From positions 62,001 through 126,000 of the forward strand of contig NZ_JAQLOI010000003.1 of assembly GCF_028204155.1 (NCBI RefSeq): a stretch of DNA of 64,000 bases, read 5' to 3'. A model generated the notes under the pieces. That model worked only from the letters and a program-made list of their open reading frames with translations. It had not been told where the DNA came from and did not search any database. The translations under genes were made by a program, and so were the position numbers. Positions 1-7,252 of the stretch are shown here, one piece after another; positions within the stretch are counted from its first letter, which is position 1; the number at the start of each line of letters is the position of its first letter. Origin of the DNA: Vibrio algarum. Its GTDB lineage: Bacteria > Pseudomonadota > Gammaproteobacteria > Enterobacterales > Vibrionaceae.

Positions 1-116
1 TTGCGGTTGTGGCTGTTGTTTTGTTCCCAATAATCAGCAACATGAAAGAAAAAAGAAAGCACAAAAAGCAGCTACTGCTTAACGGCTTAATGCTTTGCAC
101 AATGTATTATAGATAA
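1..116 (+). CDS. 3' end of an unidentified membrane protein (partial)
   Basis: Frame 3 is open from the left edge to a TAA at 114-116 and gives 37 residues. It begins with a hydrophobic stretch (AVVAVVLFPII) and continues with a basic tail rich in Lys and Arg, as at the cytoplasmic C-terminus of an inner-membrane protein such as a transporter. A good terminator starts 12 bases after the stop, which supports this being a true gene end. The family cannot be named from so short a tail, and the other two forward frames close early. The call is inference. Confidence 0.4.
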   Translation, partial: AVVAVVLFPIISNMKEKRKHKKQLLLNGLMLCTMYYR

Positions 117-127
117 AATCACACCCT

Positions 128-157
128 AGCCACTACTCACTGTAGTGGCTTTTTTAT
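128..157 (+). terminator. Rho-independent terminator
   Basis: A 9-bp perfect stem (AGCCACTAC at 128-136 with GTAGTGGCT at 142-150) closes a 5-base loop and runs into a T-rich tract. It ends the transcript of the partial membrane-protein gene and separates it from the TetR gene. Confidence 0.85.
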
Positions 158-220
158 TTTGATCTATTTTGTACTGCAAGGTTCATTTCCACACAATTAA
201 TTCTCGCTAGTTTGATGACC

Positions 221-270
221 TTGACACGGTAGAACGATCACTCTACCACGCGGTAGAATAAACGTTCTAC
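221..270 (+). promoter_or_regulatory. Promoter with two TetR-type operators
   Basis: TTGACA at 221-226 could be a -35 box. Two inverted repeats with related half-sites follow: GGTAGA at 228-233 with TCTACC at 242-247 (8-base spacer), and GTAGAA at 253-258 with TTCTAC at 265-270 (6-base spacer). They lie 35-77 bp upstream of the TetR start, so autoregulation of the TetR-dehydrogenase operon is the natural reading. A good -10 at normal spacing was not found. Confidence 0.6.
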
Positions 271-304
271 TTCGCGTAGGAGAATATCAAATTACAGAGG
301 CAGT

Positions 305-844
305 ATGTCTAAAGAACAAATCGCGAAAAGCCTTGAAGAAGCGTTCAGTCAACATGGTTTTGCCGAACCGAGCGTGGCAAAGTTAAAAACAGCCTGCAAT
401 GTAAGTTTACGCACGCTTTACAAATATTATCCGTCTAAAGAGGCCATGATTGCTGGCGCGTTAGAGCATCGCCACCACCGGTACCTTCATTTTCTTTCCG
501 AAGGTTTACCCGAAGACAAAAACAAATCAATCCCCCATATATTCGCTAGGCTTGAAATATGGATGATGAACTACGCACCGAATGGTTGTATGTCGATGAA
601 TGCCATTTCTGCTTTTCCTGATAACCCATTGGTAAACCAAGCGGTAAAAACACACAAAACTGAAATTCGCCGCTTTTTGGGAACGCAGAGTGAAAGAGAA
701 GATCTCGCTACCGCTTTGTACTTGCTTCATGAAGGAGTATCAAGCGCATGGCCAGTACTGGGCGGTGATGTCGTGAAATCAGCGGAGAAAGCGGCTTTAT
801 GTTTACTGAGTGAGCAGCCACCTTTAACTACAACAATTAAATAA
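305..844 (+). CDS. TetR/AcrR family transcriptional regulator
   Basis: A 179-residue protein whose first 50 residues form a TetR-type DNA-binding domain: a recognition-helix segment around residues 24-40 (SVAKLKTACNVSLRTLYKYY) followed by the typical PSKEAM turn. The C-terminal two thirds form the ligand-binding and dimer domain, shorter than usual for the family. A dehydrogenase gene starts 21 bp downstream in the same direction, so the two are probably one operon and the regulator likely responds to a substrate or electrophile linked to that enzyme. Two GTAGA-type inverted repeats sit directly upstream and are the likely operators. The ligand cannot be told from sequence. Confidence 0.85.
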   Translation: MSKEQIAKSLEEAFSQHGFAEPSVAKLKTACNVSLRTLYKYYPSKEAMIAGALEHRHHRYLHFLSEGLPEDKNKSIPHIFARLEIWMMNYAPNGCMSMNAISAFPDNPLVNQAVKTHKTEIRRFLGTQSEREDLATALYLLHEGVSSAWPVLGGDVVKSAEKAALCLLSEQPPLTTTIK

Positions 845-865
845 TAAAGCTTAAGGATACTCATC

Positions 866-1918
866 ATGGCGAACATTCCAGAAAAAATGAAAGGAATACA
901 ACTCATTGGTTACGGTGGCTCTGAAAAGCTTAAGTACCGAGATGACATTGCCGTTCCTACGCCCTCAGACAACGAAGTGCTCATTCGAGTTTTGGCTGCG
1001 GGAGTAAACAATACCGATATTAATACGCGAATTAGCTGGTACGCAAAAGATGACAACCTTGACGATAAGGCGAGTTGGTCTGGCAATTCGCTCCAGTTTC
1101 CTTGGATACAAGGTGCCGACGTTTGTGGTGAGATTGTTGCAGTCTGAAAAAATATCGATACACAACGTATTGGTGAGCGTGTCCTTATCGAACCATGTTT
1201 GAATGAAGTTAATGGACAGACCCTAAGTTCCCCTTGGTATTTTGGTTCTGAATGTGACGGTGGCTTTGCTGAGTTTACCGTTGTCGCATCTCAGCATGCA
1301 TACCGTATTAATAGTCATTTATCGGATACTGATCTGGCTTCGTTTCCTTGCTCTTATTCAACGGCAGAAAACATGCTCACCCGAGCTGTAATTAAGACAT
1401 CTGACCGAGTCATCATTTCTGGTGCTTCTGGCGGTGTTGGGTCTGCGGCCATTCAATTAGCCAAAGCTCGCGGGGCGTACGTTATTGCCATCACTAGTCC
1501 CAATAAAGACCAACAATTGCTGGATATTGGAGCCGACCAAGTAGTAGATCGTAACGCAGACCTGAGCAAAATAGTTGGTGAAAATAGTGTTGATGTCGTA
1601 ATTGATCTCGTAGCAGGAAAGCAATGGCCACAATACTTAGAGATATTACGCCCTGGTGGTCGTTACGCCGTATCTGGTGCTATTGGTGGCGCTTTCGTTG
1701 AATTAGACATTAGGACGCTGTATCTAAAAGATCTGAGCTTTTTTGGTTGCACGGTTTTGGCCCCTGAGGTCTTTCAAAATCTAGTTAATCATATCGAGTC
1801 AGGAGATCTTGCCCCACTAGTGGCAAATACATTTCCGCTTAAAGAAATCAATACCGCACAGATTCAGTTCATAAAAAAAGAACACATAGGGAAAATCGTC
1901 CTAACCGTTGCGGAATAA
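866..1918 (+). pseudogene. Zinc-type alcohol dehydrogenase/quinone oxidoreductase (MDR), interrupted by in-frame TGA
   Basis: The reading frame starts at ATG 866 (upstream AAGGATACTC serves as ribosome site) and stays in one frame to TAA 1916-1918, about 350 codons, the normal size for an MDR enzyme. It holds the GroES-like substrate domain (GADVCGEIVAV near residues 83-93) and a Rossmann fold with the NAD(P) motif SGASGGVGSAA. A TGA at 1145-1147 replaces the Gly that normally follows VAV, consistent with a single GGA to TGA change. Everything after it is conserved. Either the gene was recently inactivated or the base is a sequencing error. A downstream GTG or ATG restart would lack the N-terminal domain. 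Confidence 0.8.
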
Positions 1919-2044
1919 TGTCCATTATCACCATACTGTCTTTTATTTTCACCGCAACAGGTAACTCCCTTCCCACAACCTCTTTTCAATTTAAAACAAG
2001 ATAGGTTTCGACCCTTCAAGTAACTAGATTGAAAAGAGAACCTT

Positions 2045-3103
2045 ATGAATCAGCTAACTAATTTACCTTGTACGTTAATGCGTGGTGGCACATCTCGCGG
2101 CCCCTATTTCCTCGCGTCCGATTTACCACAAGATCGTGAAGATATTGCAGAAGTTCTTATGAAAGCAATGGGATCGGGCCACGAACTGCAAATTGAAGGC
2201 ATTGGTGGAGGTAACAGCTTAACCAGTAAGATAGCCATTGTTGGGCCATCGGAAGATCCAAATGTAGACGTAGACTACCTATTTGCTCAAGTAGGTATAG
2301 AAAAGAAGAATGTCGATTTCCTACCAAACTGCGGAAACATTCTTTCCGGCGTTGGCCCCTTTGCCATTGAAAAAGGATTAGTAGAGACCACCGGTGATAC
2401 AACCCTTATCCGCATCAGAAACGTCAATACCAACAAGATCATTCACGCCAACGTTCAAACACCGAACCAAAAAGTAAATTATGATGGCGAGACCTATATA
2501 AGTGGTGTAAACAGCCCCGGAGCCCCAATCGAACTGACATTTTTAGATGTTGAGGGTGCGAAAACAGGCAAGCTATTTCCAACAGGAAATGTGCAAGATG
2601 TTATCAAAGGCTTAGATGTCACCTGCATTGATGCCGCCATCCCAGTTATGATTGTTGATGCAACACAATTTGGTAAGACAGGTTATGAAAGCCCAGCAGA
2701 ATTAGATGCGGACACCAACTTCACTGAAAAACTCGAAGAGATACGCCGACAAGCCGGCGAGATGATGGGTTTAGGTGATGTTTCAGACAAGGTCATTCCA
2801 AAACCAATCCTAATTTCTAAACCCGCGACGGATAGAGGTACTATTTCTGCACGCTATTATGTCCCAGCTCGTTGCCACAAAGCTATTGCAGTCACCGGTA
2901 GCATAGCGTTGACCATGTCGCTATGCCATCCAGATACGGTTAGCTCTAACCTGTTAGAGCAAGGTGAACAACTGGTCGACTGTTGTATTGAACACCCTTC
3001 AGGTTTTATCGACCTAAAAGTAGCAAGAACCGAAGGCAAAGTATCTTCAATATCACTTATACGTACAGCTAAAAAGATCTTTGAAGGTAACCTTTCTTTG
3101 TAA
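2045..3103 (+). CDS. PrpF-family isomerase (4-oxalomesaconate tautomerase/aconitate isomerase-like)
   Basis: A 352-residue protein of the PrpF family (two diaminopimelate-epimerase-like halves). The N-terminus LPCTLMRGGTSRGPYF and the GIGGGNSLTSKIAIV and NCGNILSGVGPFAIE blocks are family hallmarks, and the length is normal. Known members move double bonds in tricarboxylic acids such as trans-aconitate (PrpF) or 4-oxalomesaconate (GalD). The sequence does not decide which substrate is used. It stands alone: no methylcitrate-cycle or gallate genes are adjacent, and a stem-loop at 3134-3164 closes the transcript. A purine-rich ribosome site (AAAAGAGAACC) precedes the ATG. Confidence 0.85.
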   Translation: MNQLTNLPCTLMRGGTSRGPYFLASDLPQDREDIAEVLMKAMGSGHELQIEGIGGGNSLTSKIAIVGPSEDPNVDVDYLFAQVGIEKKNVDFLPNCGNILSGVGPFAIEKGLVETTGDTTLIRIRNVNTNKIIHANVQTPNQKVNYDGETYISGVNSPGAPIELTFLDVEGAKTGKLFPTGNVQDVIKGLDVTCIDAAIPVMIVDATQFGKTGYESPAELDADTNFTEKLEEIRRQAGEMMGLGDVSDKVIPKPILISKPATDRGTISARYYVPARCHKAIAVTGSIALTMSLCHPDTVSSNLLEQGEQLVDCCIEHPSGFIDLKVARTEGKVSSISLIRTAKKIFEGNLSL

Positions 3104-3133
3104 TGTTCACCTAATTTCGCTCTCTAATATGCA

Positions 3134-3164
3134 AATATCTCTGAGGCTTTTACTCAGAGATATT
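3134..3164. terminator. Stem-loop between convergent genes, probable bidirectional terminator
   Basis: A perfect 12-bp stem (AATATCTCTGAG at 3134-3145 with CTCAGAGATATT at 3153-3164) encloses a 7-base loop between the stop of the PrpF gene (+) and the stop of the following gene (-). There is no strong T tract on either side. Confidence 0.6.
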
Positions 3165-3202
3165 AAAGATGATTTAGATAAGATTGTAGCGACGTTAACG
3201 AC

Positions 3203-3736
3203 TTAGTTTTCTGACATTACCCCATTGTTTTTTCCTTGAAGCATCACAACAAACCAAGCGTGCAATTGCTGCCAATAAGAAGGTGGTAGAGAGATCGTGT
3301 GGTGTTTGTCATTAATATCAGCTACGTATTCGACACAGCTTTCTAACTCAATAAGTGAGTTAACTATGCAGGATGATGCGTTATGTTTGGGGTGTGACTT
3401 TGGAAAAAACGTTGCGCAGGGTATCTCTACAATTTGGCTGCAAGTCCATGAGTCCTTTTCGCCTGTACCAAGCTGACCAGACGGAACAATTGCCACTAGC
3501 CGATTATCTTTTAGCGACGTTAACAAAGAATAAGATTTATTCGACAATGACTTAGAATACACTCCACTCATTTTATACAAGCCATCGGGAGAATAGCTCA
3601 CCTTGTATATAGTTGCACCGTCGAAATTGGGTATACGCCAGACTTGATACACCATAATGATAAAACTACAGACCCCAATTACGACAAGCAAGTACTTGAT
3701 CCCATTCTTGGCACATTTTAGTAAACTCCCCTGCAT
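3203..3736 (-). CDS. Membrane-anchored hypothetical protein
   Basis: A 177-residue protein not recognised as a named family. An N-terminal hydrophobic segment (about residues 13-32, IKYLLVVIGVCSFIIMVYQV) would anchor it in the inner membrane with the rest outside. The exported part contains four Cys residues (WTCSQ, IPCATF, SSCIV, ESCVEY), which suggests disulfides. A motif ATIYKVSYSPDGLYKMSGVYS resembles the short periplasmic proteins found singly in Vibrio genomes. It converges on the PrpF gene and has no close operon partner. Confidence 0.55.
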   Translation of the reverse strand: MQGSLLKCAKNGIKYLLVVIGVCSFIIMVYQVWRIPNFDGATIYKVSYSPDGLYKMSGVYSKSLSNKSYSLLTSLKDNRLVAIVPSGQLGTGEKDSWTCSQIVEIPCATFFPKSHPKHNASSCIVNSLIELESCVEYVADINDKHHTISLPPSYWQQLHAWFVVMLQGKNNGVMSEN

Positions 3737-3857
3737 ATCAAGTCGGCCCTACATTAACAAGAAACCTCACTGACACGCTTTTTAAATACGAAACGTAGCA
3801 TTCATTGCCGACACCATGTATCAACGAAATCCTTCGTTTTATTACCAAGAATTTACT

Positions 3858-3912
3858 CATACCAAACTCTCTGTTTATAAGTTAGTTTTACGCAAATAAA
3901 GAGTTTGGTATG
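3858..3912. repeat. 13-bp perfect inverted repeat around a 29-base centre
   Basis: CATACCAAACTCT (3858-3870) is mirrored by AGAGTTTGGTATG (3900-3912). The inner bases can add a few more pairs. It lies in the gap between two minus-strand genes, 86 bp past the end of the response-regulator gene. No T tract follows on either strand, so it is either a weak terminator or a relic of a small fold-back element. Confidence 0.55.
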
Positions 3913-3997
3913 TTGTGATACCGGTTGGGAATAGCACTAGTAAAATACAATTTAACCGTTAACGCCAAATAGACAAAAAACGCTTTGTTTAATCTCT

Positions 3998-4705
3998 CTA
4001 TTCAGCAGAATGAGTGTGCTTATTAGACGATAAACGAAAAGTACGTTGAGGTCTTCCTACTTTGCCATGTTCTATGTCAGCAAAAAGCTGACCTGTATTG
4101 GTTGCATATTCTAAATAGCGTCTAGCGGTGGTTCGACTAATTGCTGTGTTTTCACTTATCATATCAGCAGTAAATACATCGCTTTCACCAAACGCAGACA
4201 ACACCTTTTGCAAAGTGATTGAATCGATTCCTTTAGGATAATTGGTAACATTATCCGAGATTAAATGGGTATTATATATCCGCTTAACAAACGATTGATT
4301 AATGTTCTCATCTTTTTCTATAAAAATGCTTCGATTAAATTCAAAGTACCGTTCAAGTGAATCACTTATTTGGGAAAGTGAAAATGGTTTTAAAAGGTAA
4401 TCGAACGCACCAAAACGAATCGCTGAAACTGCTGTCTCTGAATCATTAGCCGCCGTGACAAAAATAACGTCTATAGGGTTATCTTTGGCTCTGAGGCTTT
4501 TAATCAAGCTTAGTCCTGTTCCATCGGGCAAGTAATTATCCAAAATAATTAACGAGGGTTTTAAGTGGTTTATCATCATTCGAGCATCAGCAATAGTTGG
4601 CGCAATACCAACGACTTGGTAGGGATAAAGTGTAGATATATGCTCTGAGAGCAAACTTGACATCTCTTTAATATCTTCAACAATCAGAACAGGTATTTTA
4701 AACAT
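3998..4705 (-). CDS. CitB/DcuR-like response regulator (orphan)
   Basis: A 235-residue two-component response regulator. The receiver domain shows the acidic pair E10-D11, phospho-acceptor D56 (LIILDNYLPDGTG), T84 and K106, all intact. The C-terminal part (about 150-235) holds a helix-turn-helix of the CitB/DcuR/DpiA type (TAISRTTARRYLEYA). Family members sense extracellular di- and tricarboxylates through a CitA/DcuS kinase and switch on transport and fermentation genes. No kinase or dicarboxylate gene is adjacent, so its partner must lie elsewhere. The nearby PrpF-type tricarboxylate isomerase is a weak contextual hint. Confidence 0.85.
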   Translation of the reverse strand: MFKIPVLIVEDIKEMSSLLSEHISTLYPYQVVGIAPTIADARMMINHLKPSLIILDNYLPDGTGLSLIKSLRAKDNPIDVIFVTAANDSETAVSAIRFGAFDYLLKPFSLSQISDSLERYFEFNRSIFIEKDENINQSFVKRIYNTHLISDNVTNYPKGIDSITLQKVLSAFGESDVFTADMISENTAISRTTARRYLEYATNTGQLFADIEHGKVGRPQRTFRLSSNKHTHSAE

Positions 4706-5253
4706 TGTACGTAGACCTTGTTAGTTTTACTGGATGCCTGACGAGTATGATGTTTATGGAAAACGTAAAACACTCTTCCACACATAATTCTTACTTCAAT
4801 GCGCTATATGGTCAAACCAGATCTTCTATTGCACTCTTTTTAGCACATGCCGACCTGATGTTCATTTACTCGCATACAGAGAACATTGAAAGACAAATAC
4901 TATTGACTCATTACTCGATAGCCCGTTGCCATAGAGTAACCATAAGGTAAAATTATGCTTTGACACACATCCATAAGTTTATAATAAAAATAAACACTAT
5001 GGTTTTTATGAACAAAATGTAATCTCGTGCAATGCTTTTTTAAGAAAGCTACGCTAGATCACTTTCTGTTCACATTCAAAGCGTGACATTGTGTTCATTT
5101 TCTCCAATAGGCAATTGCTATAACGGCACCAATCTACTGTTGAAAATAGTATTTCAAGTGTAATATAATCGAGACATGAACAATCGTTCAATCAACAATT
5201 TCTAGATGGCAACTCAATAAATTAACCTTTGCGAAGTAAAATTAAGGATAAAA
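4706..5253. other. Intergenic region between the response regulator and the FrnE gene
   Basis: About 550 bases with no convincing gene. An 81-codon plus-strand frame at 4705-4950 lacks a ribosome site and family resemblance and looks like chance. The region must hold the divergent promoters of the two flanking genes. The only clear element is the palindrome at 5177-5190. Confidence 0.5.
5177..5190 (+). promoter_or_regulatory. TGAACAATCGTTCA operator upstream of frnE-like gene
   Basis: A TetR-type palindrome with half-sites TGAAC and GTTCA around a 4-base centre, 63 bp upstream of the FrnE start. The identical 14 bases, in the same orientation relative to the gene, occur upstream of the yghU-like gene (10635-10648). 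A copy differing only in two centre bases (GGTC instead of AATC) lies at the TetR gene (22228-22241). A shared regulator is inferred. Confidence 0.7.
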
Positions 5254-5898
5254 ATGAAAAACAAAATAAAGCTCGATATTGTATCTGATGTTGTCTGTCC
5301 TTGGTGCATTGTAGGTTATAAACATTTAGAAACCGCCATCAATGAATTAGGGATGCAGGATCAAGTAGAGATAGAATGGCAACCTTTCGAACTGAATCCA
5401 GATATGCCAGCAGAAGGCGAAGGATTAAGACAACACGTGGCAAGAAAATACGGTTCGTCAGCAGAAGACAGTGCACGTGCAAAGGATAACATCACGAAGC
5501 AAGGTGCAGAGAGCGGCTTTGAGTTTAAGTATTTCGATGATATGAAGATGGTAAATACCTTTGATGCACATATTTTACTCGAATATGCCAAAGAAAAAGG
5601 TAAACAAACAGAGCTTAAATTACGCCTATTCAGTGCTTTTTTCACGGAACAAAAAGACGTGTCAGATAGAAATATTCTGACTGAAGAACTTAACAGCATC
5701 GGCCTAGATGGCGCTGAAGCAATTAAAATATTAGATGATATGCAACGCCGAGAAGAAACACGCACAGCACAACGTTATTGGACTCAATTGGGTGTTTCTA
5801 GCGTTCCAACTGTGGTGTTCAATCACGAAAGTGCTGTAACTGGCGCTCATCCGGTAGAAACGTTTAAGCAAGTATTAACAGAGCTTGCGCAAAAATAG
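5254..5898 (+). CDS. FrnE-like DsbA-family thiol oxidoreductase
   Basis: A 214-residue DsbA-family protein of the FrnE type. The thioredoxin-fold active site CPWC is at residues 15-18 near the N-terminus, and the cis-proline loop is at SSVPTVV near residue 184. No signal peptide is present, so it acts in the cytoplasm, where FrnE homologues exchange disulfides and are linked to oxidative, metal or electrophile stress. The start has a clear AAGGA site 6-7 bases upstream. It is monocistronic. Its promoter carries a TGAACAATCGTTCA palindrome shared with the yghU-like gene, so both thiol enzymes are probably induced together. The precise substrate is unknown. Confidence 0.88.
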   Translation: MKNKIKLDIVSDVVCPWCIVGYKHLETAINELGMQDQVEIEWQPFELNPDMPAEGEGLRQHVARKYGSSAEDSARAKDNITKQGAESGFEFKYFDDMKMVNTFDAHILLEYAKEKGKQTELKLRLFSAFFTEQKDVSDRNILTEELNSIGLDGAEAIKILDDMQRREETRTAQRYWTQLGVSSVPTVVFNHESAVTGAHPVETFKQVLTELAQK

Positions 5899-5925
5899 CC
5901 TGCATCCATAGATAATGGATAGCTA

Positions 5926-6372
5926 CTATTCTTTAGCTGCTTGAGAGCTCAAAGTGTTCATCGCTTTGGGTTCACAACGTAACCCCATTGCATTGCCTGA
6001 ATCAAGCATGTACATAATGCACGAATAGTCCGTATTTGATCGCGGCGTGAATTCGTAAATCTCCGAGTTAGCGGCCCAAGTATCAAGCTCATAGGCGTAA
6101 TCAGCGGGTAACAAGCTCTTTCTTTCACCTTGCGGCCCTTTAGGGATACAGGACAACCCCATGTCTTTGCCTGAGTCCAACATTAACATCACGCAGGCCT
6201 TTTCTGGGTTCGCTTTCATCGTGAACTCATAAATTTCCGAATTTTCCTGCCACGTATCCAGCTCATAAGCGTAATCTGGCTTCTGATCAGGTAAATTATT
6301 TGTCTCACTAAAACAGCCAGTAAGTATAATAGAGAATGAAGCCGCCAAAACTAGCTTTAAACTATTGTTCAT
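5926..6372 (-). CDS. Lipoprotein with an internal tandem duplication
   Basis: A 148-residue predicted lipoprotein: signal peptide 1-19 with lipobox LTGC (Cys20). The mature part is two copies of a unit of about 46 residues (33-78 and 91-136), each reading YAYELDTW..NSEIYEFT, then a Cys, then M.MLDSG..MGL.C.PK. The two Cys residues in each copy could form a disulfide. No named family was recognised. The ribosome site AAAGGACA is excellent. It lies 72 bp downstream of the OB-fold protein gene on the same strand and is probably cotranscribed with it. Confidence 0.75.
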   Translation of the reverse strand: MNNSLKLVLAASFSIILTGCFSETNNLPDQKPDYAYELDTWQENSEIYEFTMKANPEKACVMLMLDSGKDMGLSCIPKGPQGERKSLLPADYAYELDTWAANSEIYEFTPRSNTDYSCIMYMLDSGNAMGLRCEPKAMNTLSSQAAKE

Positions 6373-6444
6373 ATGTTGTCCTTTAAACGAAAACTGTTCA
6401 GCCTTAGCATTAGGGTTAAACGGATTAGCAGATAAATAGACAAA

Positions 6445-7116
6445 CTACTCTGTTACAACGGTCGCGTCTTCAATAATGAGATCGTATTTATAGCCATAAC
6501 CGAAGTCTTTGTTCAGAGTTAGCTTACCGGTAATGGTGACAATATCGCCTACTTTTGCAGAGTCAGAAGTAGTGATAGTTAAATCACCCACACCTGTTAC
6601 GGCGTCACTAGTGCCATCTTGGATATGTAACCAATTAGTTTTCATAATATGTGGGCTAAATTTCACCACCTTGCCACGTAGCATAACGGTTTTACCAGAC
6701 ATTGCTTCTTTCTGCGCCACGATTTCAGCTAAAGTTTGTCCACCTTCTGCAGGAGTTATCTTTTCTGTTACCATACCCGCCATCGATTTTTTCCCTGCTA
6801 CCGCTGATACGGTATTACCATTTTGAATGGCATTTACGAAGTAGATAACGTCAAAGTCACGATTTAGGCTTTTACTATGGAATTCAGTCATAGCAATTCC
6901 TTCTTCGTTAAACGAAACCACGTCACCAACATTGATCTGCGCGCTAGGGCCAGCAAACCATCTGTGCTCTGACTCCAGTTCAACGAGAACGTAGGCATAA
7001 CCGCCTGAGTTCATTGCCTCTACTACGGTTCCCTTGAGATTTACATTCTGCGAGGCAAACGCACTCGATAAGGTAAGGGTATAAATGATGGTAACAAGGC
7101 TAACAAATTTCTTCAC
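6445..7116 (-). CDS. Periplasmic OB-fold protein, NrfJ-like
   Basis: A 223-residue exported protein with a signal peptide (cleavage near AFA-SQN, residue 21) and two OB-fold-like halves. The second half (MSGKTVMLRGKVVKFSPHIMKTNWLHIQDGT) resembles the OB domain of NrfJ-related proteins. Members are thought to assist assembly or ligand binding in the periplasm, but their biochemistry is poorly known. The start is GTG at 7114-7116 with GAAGGA 7 bases upstream; no ATG fits better. It precedes the duplicated-unit lipoprotein on the same strand, suggesting a two-gene envelope operon. Confidence 0.7.
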   Translation of the reverse strand: MKKFVSLVTIIYTLTLSSAFASQNVNLKGTVVEAMNSGGYAYVLVELESEHRWFAGPSAQINVGDVVSFNEEGIAMTEFHSKSLNRDFDVIYFVNAIQNGNTVSAVAGKKSMAGMVTEKITPAEGGQTLAEIVAQKEAMSGKTVMLRGKVVKFSPHIMKTNWLHIQDGTSDAVTGVGDLTITTSDSAKVGDIVTITGKLTLNKDFGYGYKYDLIIEDATVVTE

Positions 7117-7252
7117 TTTTCAGTCCTTCAAAAAATAATTTGGCCACACTAGGTTCGCGATGCAGTCAATCACGCGAAATAGTATGGCCTATTAAATATC
7201 AATGCGATTAGCAGTTCATATAAACTATATCAATTTGAGAGCCTCAATGCCG

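Noticed and set aside
1145..1147. TGA as a selenocysteine codon
   Set aside because: Relatives have Gly, not Cys, at this place and no SECIS-like hairpin was seen directly downstream.
3858..3912. Integron attC site
   Set aside because: It lacks the RYYYAAC/GTTRRRY core and the conserved arms of Vibrio repeats.
4705..4950. 81-codon plus-strand open frame after the response regulator
   Set aside because: No ribosome site, no family resemblance, and it overlaps the divergent start region; reads as chance.
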